64,000 nt of DNA. It comes from Colletes latitarsis. Its lineage: Eukaryota > Arthropoda > Insecta > Hymenoptera > Colletidae. Shown here one piece after another: positions 35,257 through 46,419 of the stretch. The translations under genes and the position numbers were made by a program. A model generated the notes under the pieces. The model saw only the letters and a program-made list of their open reading frames with translations, was not told the origin of the DNA and ran no database searches. Positions within the stretch are counted from its first letter, which is position 1. The number at the start of each line of letters is the position of its first letter. The stretch spans positions 9,486,001-9,550,000 of the forward strand of contig NW_027488370.1 of assembly GCF_051014445.1 (NCBI RefSeq). Direction: 5' to 3'.

Positions 35257-35763
35257 TTATCCAGCCGATTCTTCACATCGCCTTCTTGTTGTCACCTTCA
35301 GCACAGACCTTGGCAGGGAACCCATAACATACAGCGCTTTCCCTTCAGAAGGTGCTCCCATAAGCCCTATCCTTCCGAAAGATGCCCCGACGAGCGCCAT
35401 CCCTCCAGAAGGTGCTCTGGCGAGCCCTATCCCTTCAAAGAGTGCTGCGACGAGCCTTATCCCTTCGAAAGGTGCTCCCACGAGCCTTATCCTTCCAAAA
35501 GATGCCCCGCCGAGCGCCATCCCCTGAGAAGGTGCTCCGGCGAGCCTTATCCCTCCAAAGGGTACTCCTCTTCCCTTCTTAAAAGGTCCTTCCATTGCAG
35601 TCAGTTGACCATGACGATGATTCATTTTCCAAATCATCTCGGCGATTCCTTCAACGCGGAACAATTCTCCTTCTACGCCGCCTTCTGCTGGTACTTCCTG
35701 GGGCAATTCCACCGCATAGGTCCCGTTTCCCCGCAGTTCCAACACTCCATGGGTCTTTCGCAT
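35257..35763 (-). CDS. Open frame across the minisatellite, coding status doubtful
   Basis: A 168-codon frame that starts with ATG at the complement of 35761-35763. Its first codons overlap the altered second knuckle in another frame. The middle is a ten-residue repeat of the type GAPFEGIRLV or GASFGRIGLM, encoded by a 30-bp minisatellite. No known domain is recognised. A 30-bp unit keeps any stop-free frame open through all copies, so openness is weak evidence for a protein. Confidence 0.3.
   Translation of the reverse strand: MRKTHGVLELRGNGTYAVELPQEVPAEGGVEGELFRVEGIAEMIWKMNHRHGQLTAMEGPFKKGRGVPFGGIRLAGAPSQGMALGGASFGRIRLVGAPFEGIRLVAALFEGIGLARAPSGGMALVGASFGRIGLMGAPSEGKALYVMGSLPRSVLKVTTRRRCEESAG
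35351..35590. repeat. 30-bp minisatellite, about 8 units, nested in a 120-bp period
   Basis: Units start at 35351, 35381, 35411, 35441, 35471, 35501, 35531 and 35561 (the last is partial). Typical + strand spellings are GGTGCTCCCACGAGCC and GATGCCCCGACGAGCGCC. Units 1, 2 and 3 most resemble units 5, 6 and 7, so a four-unit block of 120 bp was itself duplicated. The unit length is a multiple of three, so several frames stay open on both strands. Confidence 0.88.
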
Positions 35764-35935
35764 TCAGTCCCCTTTTCCGGTGTATCCTCTTCTTCGTCCG
35801 GATATCTCCTCTTGCGAGACTCTCCCTCCTCGACGGAAGAACAATCCTTGACAGCGATCCTGCGCACGACGGGGGCGGATGAAGACGAAGTCGGCGGGAG
35901 CCCCACTACGCCAACTTCTTCCAGTTTCCCTTCTT
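35673..35935 (-). pseudogene. Out-of-frame gag continuation with a second, altered zinc knuckle
   Basis: After the gag stop, another frame (one base back) is open to a stop at 35673-35675. It encodes an acidic, Ser- and Glu-rich linker and then CWNCGETGPMRWNC at 35703-35744. This resembles the first knuckle closely, but the zinc-binding His is replaced by Pro. The change of frame lies at or before the CCCCC run next to the gag stop (35939-35943). Either Gag once extended through both knuckles and suffered a one-base change, or a -1 ribosomal shift joins them. I see no protease or polymerase motif beyond it. Confidence 0.55.
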
Positions 35936-37063
35936 CTAGGGGGCCTCTTCTCTCCTCCTCTTCTTCGGGCAGTTCCGCTGTAAATGTCCCTCCTGTCCGC
36001 AGTTCCAGCACTCCGAGACCGGCTTCCCAGCAGTCCTCTTCTCCAACTTTCCCTTGGGAAAACAAGTGATACCCTGAATGCAGTCCTTAACACGGCAAGG
36101 ACCAGGGGCCACAGACTCGACGGCCTCAATCTCCAGGGCTCTGATCACAGCCGCCCTGAGAGTAGTGAAACCGCCTAGCCTCAGCGTCCTCCTCATTTCC
36201 TCATTGGCCAGGGCGGAGACGAACTGAGAGGCGGCCAGCTTATCCCTGACTTCCATTGGACAATCACCAAAGGAAGCCTGCGCCAACCTCTCAATCTCCG
36301 AAGCCAAATCAGAAATCGACTCCCCCTTCCGTTGAGTATAATTTTGGAATTTCACGTAATTTAGATTCGCGAAATTCTTGGTTCCGAAACGGAACTCCAA
36401 AGCGGAAACCAAGACACCAAAATCACAACGCGACTCCTCGGAAAGGGTAGTCAAAACACTCCGAGCGGGCCCCTCCAGACATGCGACCAAGGCCAAAGCT
36501 TTCCTTGGTGCATCCCATCCATTCGCCTTCGCAATCGCCTCGAATTGCACCCGGTACTCCTCCCAACAAGCTCTTCCATCAAACGCTGGTGGTTTTAGGA
36601 CGTACCCCAGAAATCCACCAGTCGCTTCCAACGGAGGAGCCGACTGCGAAGTGGAAGGCATCGCGAGTCCAGCAACAACAGGATTATCCCTAACAAAATT
36701 ATTAACAAGGCTGGACTCGCGATCCTCGCTACGGAACGCCGCGGCCGACAGGTTATCAATCACATTTTTAAAATTCTCCGCAAGCACCTGATAACGATCC
36801 TCCATGGCCCTTATCCTTCCTTCCACAGCAGCCTCCTTCGCCGAAGCGGCAGCCTCCTTCGCGGCCTGCCTCTCTTCGGTTCGCTCCCGTTCCTCAGCAA
36901 ATAAACGTTGCTGCTCCTGGAACTGCGTTGCGATGTTCCGCTGTAGTCCTTCCAAGAGCACCTCCAACGATGAAAAAGTCTCCGCCCTGGCAGCAGAACG
37001 AGTCGTAATCCCGCTTCTGGCACCACTGTTGCGCCGGGGCGGGACTTTCTTCCAATAACTCAT
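35936..37063 (-). CDS. gag: Gag protein of the LTR element (375 aa)
   Basis: Gag forms the particle that packages element RNA. The ATG (complement of 37061-37063) lies in the 5' LTR. The first 12 codons are LTR-encoded, and the frame then reads through the primer-binding site. The N-terminal part is basic. A long Glu/Ala/Arg-rich coiled coil covers about residues 30-100. The central part (about 150-320) has the Ty3-type gag pattern: PPAFDGRACWEEY, then LVACLEGPA, LEFRFG, and a block around SISDLASEIERLA. A CX2CX4HX4C zinc knuckle (CWNCGQEGHLQRNC) sits at about 352-365, followed by a basic KKRRR tail. The stop is TAG just after a run of five C. A further TTG-started extension upstream is not needed. 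Confidence 0.88.
   Translation of the reverse strand: MSYWKKVPPRRNSGARSGITTRSAARAETFSSLEVLLEGLQRNIATQFQEQQRLFAEERERTEERQAAKEAAASAKEAAVEGRIRAMEDRYQVLAENFKNVIDNLSAAAFRSEDRESSLVNNFVRDNPVVAGLAMPSTSQSAPPLEATGGFLGYVLKPPAFDGRACWEEYRVQFEAIAKANGWDAPRKALALVACLEGPARSVLTTLSEESRCDFGVLVSALEFRFGTKNFANLNYVKFQNYTQRKGESISDLASEIERLAQASFGDCPMEVRDKLAASQFVSALANEEMRRTLRLGGFTTLRAAVIRALEIEAVESVAPGPCRVKDCIQGITCFPKGKLEKRTAGKPVSECWNCGQEGHLQRNCPKKRRREEAP
37008..37025 (-). promoter_or_regulatory. Primer-binding site, tRNA-Leu-like
   Basis: On the minus strand TGGTGCCAGAAGCGGGAT starts one base inside the 5' LTR. TGG at the start is complementary to the universal CCA end of a tRNA. The complement resembles the 3' end of animal tRNA-Leu, which ends ATCCCACTTCTGACACCA in my recollection, with two mismatches. 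The tRNA identity is tentative; the position supports a primer-binding site. It also lies inside the gag reading frame. Confidence 0.7.
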
Positions 37064-37338
37064 ATTGACACAACACAATTAAAATACCACAACGTAACAC
37101 AACTAATGCAAACTGGGAACTTTATTAACAACAGTGCTTTTCAATACGTCTGTTCGCCTTGCGATCTGTCGTAATTCTAATCTTCAAAATCGTTGCCGGT
37201 TTCTCGGCAACCGGAAGGCTCGGGATCTCGCATCCGCTCGTTTTCGTGTGGCAGCTTCACCTCATCGCAAAGCCTCTTCACACCATTGCGACGATGCAAT
37301 TTCGCGGTATTGCGCGGCATCTTCATACCGTCGCAACA
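37027..37338 (-). repeat. Right LTR (5' LTR of the minus-strand element)
   Basis: 312 bp, the near-identical partner of 34154-34465. On the minus strand it should hold the promoter. No clear TATA box was seen. AATAAA lies at the complement of 37121-37126. The gag start codon (complement of 37061-37063) is inside this LTR, downstream of AATAAA and therefore probably in U5. Confidence 0.93.
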
Positions 37339-38460
37339 ATATTTTAGAGGATAACGCATGTTAGGTCTAGGTTAGGCCTGGGATATGCCCTCATCAGACT
37401 CATACTTTCGCATTCTTCACATACTTGTTGAACAGATCCCGGGTTTTTTCTGGTTCGGATCAGGTAGTAATGTGGTACCACACTGAAACAGTCAATTAAA
37501 CCTGGTTTCGATCAATATTTTAGAGGATAACACATGTTAGGTCTAGGTTAGGCCTTGGATTTGCGCTGATCAGGCTCATACTTTCGCATATTTCTCATAC
37601 TTGTTGAGCAGATCCTGGGATTTTTCTGGTTTGGATCACGTAGTAATGTGGTACCACACTGAAACAGTCAATTAAACCTGGTTTCGATCAATATTTTAGA
37701 GGATAACTCATGTTAGGTCTAGGCCAGGCCTGGGATATGCCCTCATCAGACTCATACTTTCGCATTCTTCACATACTTGTTGAACAGATCCCGGGTTTTT
37801 TCTGGTTCGGATCACGTAGTAATGTGGTACCACACTGAAACAGTCCACTAAACCTAGTTTCAATCAATATTTTAGAGGATAACTCATGTTAGGTCTAGGC
37901 CAGGCCTGGGATATGCCCTCATCAGGCTCATACTTTCGCATATTTCTCGTTCTTGTTGGCCAGATCCCGGGTTTTTTCTGGTTTGGATCACGTAGTAATG
38001 TTGTACCACACTGAAACAGTCCATTAAACCTAGTTTCGATCAATATTTTAGTGGATAACTCATGTTAGGTCTAGGTTAGGACTGGCAATTGCTCTCATCA
38101 GGCTCGAACTTTCGCATGTTTCTCATACTTGATGGCCAGATTCTTGGTTTCCTCGGCATTGGATCACGCAGTGATGTGGTACCACACTGAAACAGTCCAT
38201 TAAACCAGGTTTCGTTCAATATTTTATATGATAACGCATGTTAGGTCTAGGTCAGGCCTGGGATTTGCCCTCATCAGGGTCATACTTTCGCATTTTTCAC
38301 ATACTTGTTGTACAGATCCCTGGGTTTCTCTGGTTTGGATCACGTAGTAATGAGGTACCACACAGAAACAGTCCATTAAATCTGGTTTCTATCAATATTT
38401 TAGAGGATAACGCATGTTAGGTCTAGGTTAGATCCGGGATTTGCTCTCATGAGGCTCATA

Positions 38461-39704
38461 CTTTCGCTTTCTTCACACACTTGTTGAACAGATCCCTGGG
38501 TTTCTCTGGTTTGGATCACGTAGTAATGAGGTACCACACTGAAACAGACCATTAAACCTGGTTTCGATCAATATTTTAGAGGATAACGCATGTTAGTTCT
38601 AGGTTAGGTCTGGAATTTGCTCTCATCAGGCTCATACTTTCGCATATTTCTCATACTAGATGGCCAGATTGTGGGCTTTTTTTGGTTTGGATCACGTAGT
38701 AATGTGGTACCACACAGAAATAGTCAACTCAACCTGGATTCGATCAATATTTTAGAGGATAACTCATATTAGGTCTAGGACAGGCCTGGGATTTGCCCTC
38801 ATCAGACTCATACCTTCGCACTTCTCATATAATTGTTGAACAGATCCCGGGTTTGTTCTGGTTTCGATCACGTAGTAATGTGGTACCACACTGAAACAGT
38901 CCATTAAACCTAGTTTCGATCAACATTTTCGAGGATAGCGCATGTTTGGCCTAGGTTAGGTCTGGGATTTGCACAGATCAGGCTCATACTTTCGCATATT
39001 TCTCATACTTGATGGCCAGATTCTGGGCTTTATTTGGTTTGGATCACGTAGTAATGACGTATCACACTGAAACAGTCGATTAAACCTGGTCTCGATCAAT
39101 ATTTTAGAGGATGACGCTTGTTAGGTCTTGGTTAGGTCTGGGATTTGCCCTCATCAGACTCATGCTTTCGCTTTCTTCACACACTTGTTGAACAGATCCC
39201 TGGGTTTCTCTGGTTTGGATCACGTAGTAATGAGGTACCACACTGAAACAGACCATTAAACCTGGTTTCGATCAATATTTTAGAGGATAACGCATGTTAG
39301 TTCTAGGTTAGGTCTGGAATTTGCTCTCATCAGGCTCATACTTTCGCATATTTCTCATACTTGATGGCCAGATTGTGGGCTTTTTTTGGTTTGGATCACG
39401 TAGTAATGTGGTACCACACAGAAATAGTCAACTCAACCTGGATTCGATCAATATTTTAGAGGATAACTCATATTAGGTCTGGGACAGGCCTGGGATTTGC
39501 CCTCATCAGACACATACCTTCGCACTTTTCATATAATTGTTGAACAGATCCCGGGTTTGTTCTGGTTTCGATCACGTAGTAATGTGGTACCACACTGAAA
39601 CAGCCCATTAAACCTAGTTTCGATCAACATTTTCGAGGATAGCGCATGTTTGGCCTAGGTTAGGTCTGGGATTTGCACACATCAGGCTCATACTTTCGCA
39701 TATT
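38461..39704 (+). repeat. Four-monomer tandem duplication (offset 704 bp)
   Basis: Positions 38461-39000 recur at 39165-39704. Shared marks are CCTGGGTTTCTCTGGTTTGG, AATGAGGTACC, TTAGTTCTAGG and ACATTTTCGAGGATAGCG. A few base differences are visible, such as CTAGATGGCC against CTTGATGGCC. Confidence 0.8.
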
Positions 39705-42700
39705 TCTCATACTTGATGGTCAGATTCTGGCTTTTTTTGGTTTGGATCACGCAGTAATGTGGATCTACACTGAAACAGTGCATTAAACCTGGTTTCGATC
39801 AATATTTCAGAGGATAACGCATGTTATGTCCAGGTTATGTCTGGGATTTGCTCTCATCAGGCTCATACTTTCGCATATTTCTCATACTTGTTGAACAGAT
39901 CCCGGGCTTTTCTGGTTTGGATCACGTGGTAAAGTGGTACCACAATGAAACAGACGACTAAACCTGGTCTCGATCAATATTTTAGTGGATAACGCATGTT
40001 AGGTCTGGATTAGGTCTAGGATTTGCCCTCATCAGTCTCATACTTCCTCATTCTTCACATACTTCTTGTACAGATCCTGGGATTTTTCTGGTTTGGTTCA
40101 CATAGTAGTGGGGTACCACACTTATACAGTCCATTAAACCTGGTTTCGATCAATATTTTAGAGGATAACGCATGTGAGGTCTAGGTTTGGCCTTGGATTT
40201 GCCCTCATCAGTCTCATACTTCCACATTCCTCACATACTTCTTGAACAGATCCTGGGTTTTTTCTGGTTTGGATCACATAGTGGTGTGGTACCACACTGA
40301 AGCAGTCGATTAAACATGGTTTTGATCAATATTTTAGAGGATCACACATGTTAGGTCTGGGTCAGGTCTGTGATTTGCCCCCATGAGGCTAATACTTTCG
40401 CATATTTCACATACTTGTTGGCCAGATCCTGGGCTTCTTCTGGTTTGGATCACGTAGTAATGTGGGACCACACTGAAACAGTGGATTAAACGTTGTTTCG
40501 ATCAATATTTTAGAGGATAACGCATGTTAGGTCTATGCTAGGTCTGTGATTTGCACCCATCAGGCTCATACTTTCGCTTATTTCTCATACTTGATGTCCA
40601 GATTCTGGGCTTTTTTTGGTTTGGATCACGTAGTAATGTGTTACCACACTGTAACAGTCCACTAAACCTGGTTTCGATCAATGTTTTAGAGGATAACGCA
40701 TGTTAGGTCTAGGTTAGGCCTTGGATTTGCCCTCATCAGACTCATGCTCTCGCTTTCTTCACACACTTGTTGAACAGATCTCGGGTTTTTTCTGGTGTGG
40801 ATCACGTGGTAATGTGTTACCACACTATAACAGACCATTAAACATGGTTTCGATCAATATTTTAGAAGTTAACACACGTTAGGTCTAGGTTAGGTCTGGG
40901 ATTTGCTCTCATCAGGCTCATACTTTCGCATATTTCACATACTTGTTGTCCAGATCCTGGGCTTCTTCTGGTTTGGATCACGTAGTAATGTGGGTCCACA
41001 CTGAAACAGTCGATTAAACCTCGTTTCGATCAATATTTTAGAGGATAACGCATGTTAGGTCTTGGCTAGGTCTGGGATTTGCCCTCTTCAGTCTCATACT
41101 GCCACATTTTTCACATAGTTGTTGGCCAGATCCTGGGTTTTTTCTGGTTTGGATCACGTGGTAATATGTTACCGCACTGAAACAGACCATTAAACCTGGT
41201 TTCGATCAATATTTTAGAGGATAACGCATGTTAGGTCTATGTTAGGTCTGGGATTTGCACCCATCAGGCTCATACTTTCGCATATTTCTCATACTTGTTG
41301 AGCAGATCCTGGGCTTTTTTTGGTTTGGATCACGCGGTAATGTGGATCCACACTGAAACAGTCCATTAAACCTGGTTTCGATCAATATTTTACAGGATAA
41401 CGCATGTTAGGTCTAGGTTAGGTCTGCGATTTGCTCTCATCAGGCTCATACTTTCGCATATTTCTCATACTTGTTGAGCAGATCCTGGGATCTTTCTGGT
41501 TTGGATCACCCAGTAATATGGTACCACACTGAAACTGTCCACTAAACCAGGTATCGGCCAATATTTTAGAGGATAACGCATGTTATGTCTAGGTTAGGTC
41601 TGGGATTTTCCCTCATCAGACTCATACTTTCGCATACTTCACATACTTGTTGAACAGATCCTAGGTTTTTTCTGGTTTGGATCACGTAGTAATGTGGTAC
41701 CACACTGAGACAGTCGGTTAAACCTGGTTTAGATCAATATTTTTGAGGATAACGCATGTTAGGTCTGGGTTAGGCTTGCGATTTGCCCTTATCAGGGTCA
41801 TACTTTCGTATATTTCTCATACTTGACGGCCAGATTCAGGGCTTTTTCTGGTTTGGATCACGTAGTAATGTGGTACCACATTGAAAGTGTCGATTCAACC
41901 CGGTTTCGATCAATATTTTAGAGGATAACGGATGTTATGTCTAGGTTAGGCCTGGGATTTGCCTTCATCAGACTCATACTTTCGCATATTTCTCATACTT
42001 CATGGCTAGATCCTGGGCTTTTTCTGCTCTGGATCACGTAGTAAAGCGGTACCACACTGAAACAGTCGATTAAACCTGGTCTCGATCAATATTTTAGAGG
42101 ATAACGCAAGTTATGTCTGGGATAGGTCTGGGATTTGCCCTCATCAGGCTCATACTTCCGCGTTTTTCACATACTTGTTGAACAGATCCTGGGTTTTTTC
42201 CGGTATGGACCACGTAGTAATGTGGTACCACACTGAAACAGTCCATTAAACCTGGTTTCGATCAATATTTTACAGGATAACGCATGTTAGGTCTAGGTTA
42301 GGCCTGGGATTTGCCCTCATCAGGCTCATATTTTCCCATATTTCTCATACTTGTTGAGCAGATCCTGGGCTTTTTCTGGTTTGGATCACGTAGTAATGTG
42401 GTACCACATTGAAAGTGTCGATTCAACCCGTTTCGATCAATATTTTAGAGGATAACGGATGTTATGTCTAGGTTAGGCCTGGGATTTGCCCTCATCAGAC
42501 TCATACTTTCGCATATTTCTCATACTTCATGGCTAGATCCTGGGCTTTTTCTGCTCTGGAACACGTAGTAAAGCGGTACCACACTGAAACAGTCGACTAA
42601 ACATGGTCTCGATCAATATTTTAGAGGATAACGCATGTTAGGTCTAGGTTAGGTCTGCGATTTGCTCTCATCAGGCTGATACTTTCGCATATTTCTCATA

Positions 42701-43249
42701 CTTGTTGAGCAGATCCTGGGATTTTTCTGGTTTGGATCACGTAGTAATGTGGTACCACACTGAAACAGTCAATTAGACCTGGTTTCGATCAACATTTTCG
42801 AGGATAGCGCATGTTTGGCCTAGGTTAGGCCTTGGATTTGCGCTCATTAGACTCATACTTTCGCATTCTCCACATACTTGTTGAACAGATCCAGGGTTTT
42901 TTTCTGGTTCAGATCACGTGGTAATGTGGTACCACACTGAAACAGTCCATTAAACCTAGTTTCGATCAATATTTTAGAGGATAACGCATGTTAGGTCTAG
43001 GTTAGGTCTGCGATTTGCTATCATCAGGCTCATACTTTCGCATATTTCTCATACTTGTTGTACAGATCCCGGGCTTTTCTGGCTTGGATCACGTGGTAAT
43101 GTGGTACCACACTGAAACAGTCAATTGAACCTGGTTTCGATCAATATTTTAGAGGATAACGCATGTTAGGTCTAGGTTAGGTCTGCGATTTGCTCTCATC
43201 AGGCTCATACTTTCGCATATTTCTCATACTCGTTGAGCAGATCCTGGGA

Positions 43250-46200
43250 TTTTTCTGGTTTGGATCACGTAGTAATGTGGTACCACGCTGAAACAGTCAA
43301 TTAAACCTGGTTTCGATCAATATTTTAGAGGATAACTCATGTTAGGTCTAGGCCAGGCCTGGGATATGCCCTCATCAGACTCATACTTTCGCATTCTTCA
43401 CATACTTGTTGAACAGATCCAGGGTTTTTTTCTGGTTCGGATCACGTAGTAATGTGGTACCACACTGAAACAGTCCATTAAACCTAGTTTCGATCAATAT
43501 TTTAGAGGATAACTCATGTTAGGTCTAGGCCAGGCCTGGGATATGCCCTCATCAGACTCATACTTTCGCATTCTTCACATACTTGTTGAACAGATCCAGG
43601 GTTTTTTTCTGGTTCGGATCACGTGGTAATGTGGTACCACAATGAAACAGTCGACTAAACATGGTCTCGATCAATATTTTAGAGAATAATTCATGTTAGG
43701 ACTAGGTTAGCTCTGGGATTTGCTCTCATCAGGCTCCTACTTTCGCATATTTCTCATACTTGATGGTCAGATTCTGGGCTTTTTCTGGTTTGGATCACGT
43801 AGTTATGTGGTACCACTCAGAAACAGTGCATTAAGCCTGGTTTCGATCAATATTTTACAGGATAACGCATGTTCTCTCTAGGTTGGGTCTGGGATTTGCC
43901 CACAACAGACCCGTACTTTAGCATTCTTCACATACTTGTTGAACAGATCCTGGGTTTTTTCTATTTTGGAGCACGTAGTAATGTGGTACCACACAGGAAC
44001 AGTTAATTAAACCTGGTTTCGATCCATATTTTAGAGCATAACACATGTTAGGTCTGGGATAGGTCCAGGATTTGCGCTCATCAGGCCCATACCTTCGCAT
44101 TTGTGACATACCTGTTGAACAGCTCCGGGGTTTTTCTGGTTTGGATCACGTAGTAATGTGGTACCACACAGGAACAGTCGATTAAACCTGGTATCGATCA
44201 ATTTTTTTAGAGGATAACGGATGTTAGGTCTAGGTTAGGCCTGGGATTTGCCACCATCAGACTCATACTTTCGCAATCTTCACATAGTTGTTGAACAGAT
44301 CCTGGGTTTTTTCTAGTCTGGAGCACGTAGTAATGTGGTACCACACAGGAACAGTTAATTAAACCTGGTTTCGATCAATATTTTAGAGGATAACGCATGT
44401 TAGGTCTAGGTTAGGTCTGGGATTTGCCCCCATCAGGCTCATACTTTCGCATTCTTCACATACTTGTTGAGCAGATCCTGGGTTTTTTCTAGTCTGGAGC
44501 ACGTAGTAATGTGGTACCACACAGGAACAGTTAATTTAACCTGGTTTCGATCAATATTTTATAGGATAACGCATGTTAGGTCTGGGTTAGGTCTGGGATT
44601 TGCCCTTATCAGTCTCATACTTCCTCATTCTTCACATACTTCTTGAACAGATCCTGGGTTTTCACTGCTTTGGATCACGTAGTAATGTGGTACCACACTG
44701 AAACAGTCCATTAAACCTGGATTCGATCAATATTTTAGAGGATAACGCATGTTAGGTCTAGGTTAGGTCTGGGATTTGCCCTCATCAGGCTCATACTTTC
44801 GCGTTTTTCACATACTTGGTGAAGAGATCCTGGGCTTTTGCTGGATTGGATCACGTAGTAATGTGGTACCACACTGAAACAGTCCATGAAACCTGGTTTC
44901 GATCAATATTTTAGAGGATAACGGATGTTAGGTCTAGGTTAGGCCTGGGATTTGCCACCATCAGACTCATACTTTCGCAATCTTCACATAGTTGTTGAAC
45001 AGATCCTGGGTTTTTTCTAGTTTGGAGCACGTAGTAATGTGGTACCACACAGGAACAGTCGATTAAACCTGGTATCGATCAATATTTTTGAGGATAACGC
45101 ATGTTAGGTCTCGGTTAGGTCTAGGATTTGCCCTCATCTGGGTCATACTTTCGCATGTTACTCAAACTTGCTGGTCAGATTCTGGGCTTTCATTAGTCTG
45201 GATCACGTAGTAATGTGGTACCACACTGAAACAGTCCATTAAACCTGGTTTCGATCAATTTTTTTAGAGGATAACGCATGTTAGGTCTAGGTTAGGCCAG
45301 GGATTTGCCCTCATCGGGGTCATCCTTTCGCAGTTTTAACATACATGTTGACCTGAGCGAAGGTTTTTTCTGCTTTGGATCACGTAGCAAAGTGGTACCA
45401 CACTAAAACAGTCAATTAAGCCTGGTTTCGATAAATATTTTAGAGGATAACGCAAGTTATGTCTGGGATAGGTCTGGGATTTGCCCTCATCAGGCTCATA
45501 CTTTCGCGTTTTTCACATACTTTTTGTAGAGATCCTTGGCTTTGGCTGGATTGGATCACGTAGTAGTGTTGTACCACACTGAAACAGTCCATTAAACCTG
45601 GTTTCGATCAATATTTTAGAGAATAATTCGTGTTAGGTCTAGGTTAGGTCTGGGATTTGCCCTCATCAGGATCACACTTTTGCAGTTTTAACATACATGT
45701 TGAACAGATCCCTGGATTTCTCTGGTTTGGATCACGTAGTAATGTGGTGCCACACTGAAGCAGTTAATTAAACCTGGTTTTGATCAACATTTTAGAGGAT
45801 AACACATGTTAGGTCTGGGTTAGGTCCAGGTTTTGCCCTCATCAGTCTCATACATTCGCATTCTTCACATACTTGTTGAACAGATCCTGGGTTTTTTCTG
45901 GTTTGGATCACGTAGTAATGTGGTACCACACTGAAACAGTCGATTAATCCCGGTTTCAATCAATATCTTAGAGGATAACACATGTTAGGTCTAGGTTAGG
46001 CCGGCGATTTGCCCTCATCAGGCTCATACCTGCGCATTTTTCACATACTTGTTGAACAGATCCCTGGATTTTGCTGGTTTGGATCACATCGTAATGTGGT
46101 ACCACACTGAAACAGTCAATTAAACCTGGTTTCCATCAATATTTTAGAGGATAACACATGTTAGGTCTGGGTTAGGTCCAGGATTTGCCATCATCACGGT

Positions 46201-46419
46201 CATTCTTTCGCAGTTCTAACATACATATTGACATGATCGAGGGTTTTTTCTGCTTTGGATCACGTAGTAAAGTGGCACCACACCGAAACAGTCAATTAAA
46301 CCTGGTTTCGACCAATATTTGAGAGGATAACGCAAGTTAGGTCTGGGATAGGTCCGGGATTTGCCCTCATCAGGCTCATACTTTCGCGTTTTTCACATAC
46401 TTGTTGAACAGATCCTGGG
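43250..46419 (+). repeat. 18-monomer higher-order repeat, copy 1 (3170 bp)
   Basis: First of three tandem copies. TTTTCTGGTTTGGATCACG starts at 43251, 46421, 49591 and 52761, exactly 3170 bp apart. A monomer with GTTCTCTCTAGGTTGGG and one with CATTAGTCTGGATC occur once per unit. The unit opens with two nearly identical monomers containing GGCCAGGCCTGGGATATGCC. The copies differ at very few places, for example CCCTTATCAG here against CACTTATCAG in copies 2 and 3. Confidence 0.92.

Larger units (their letters stand above)
34154..37338 (-). mobile_element. Gag-only Ty3/gypsy-type LTR retrotransposon
   Basis: A 3185-bp element with two 312-bp LTRs, a primer-binding site, a polypurine tract and a 4-bp target-site duplication, all consistent with - strand orientation. 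Inside there is a gag gene of Ty3/gypsy type and a second zinc-knuckle-like segment in another frame. A 30-bp minisatellite and about 860 bp of unassigned sequence follow. I see no protease, reverse transcriptase, RNase H or integrase motifs in any frame. The arrangement fits non-autonomous terminal-repeat elements that keep gag only (TR-GAG type), mobilised by a related autonomous element. One visible difference between the LTRs (A at 34292 region, G at 37156 region) indicates recent insertion. Confidence 0.88.

Noticed and set aside
37177..37326. A frame of about 50 codons inside the LTR on the minus strand
   Set aside because: It is short, has no domain, and is present in both LTRs only because they are copies of each other.
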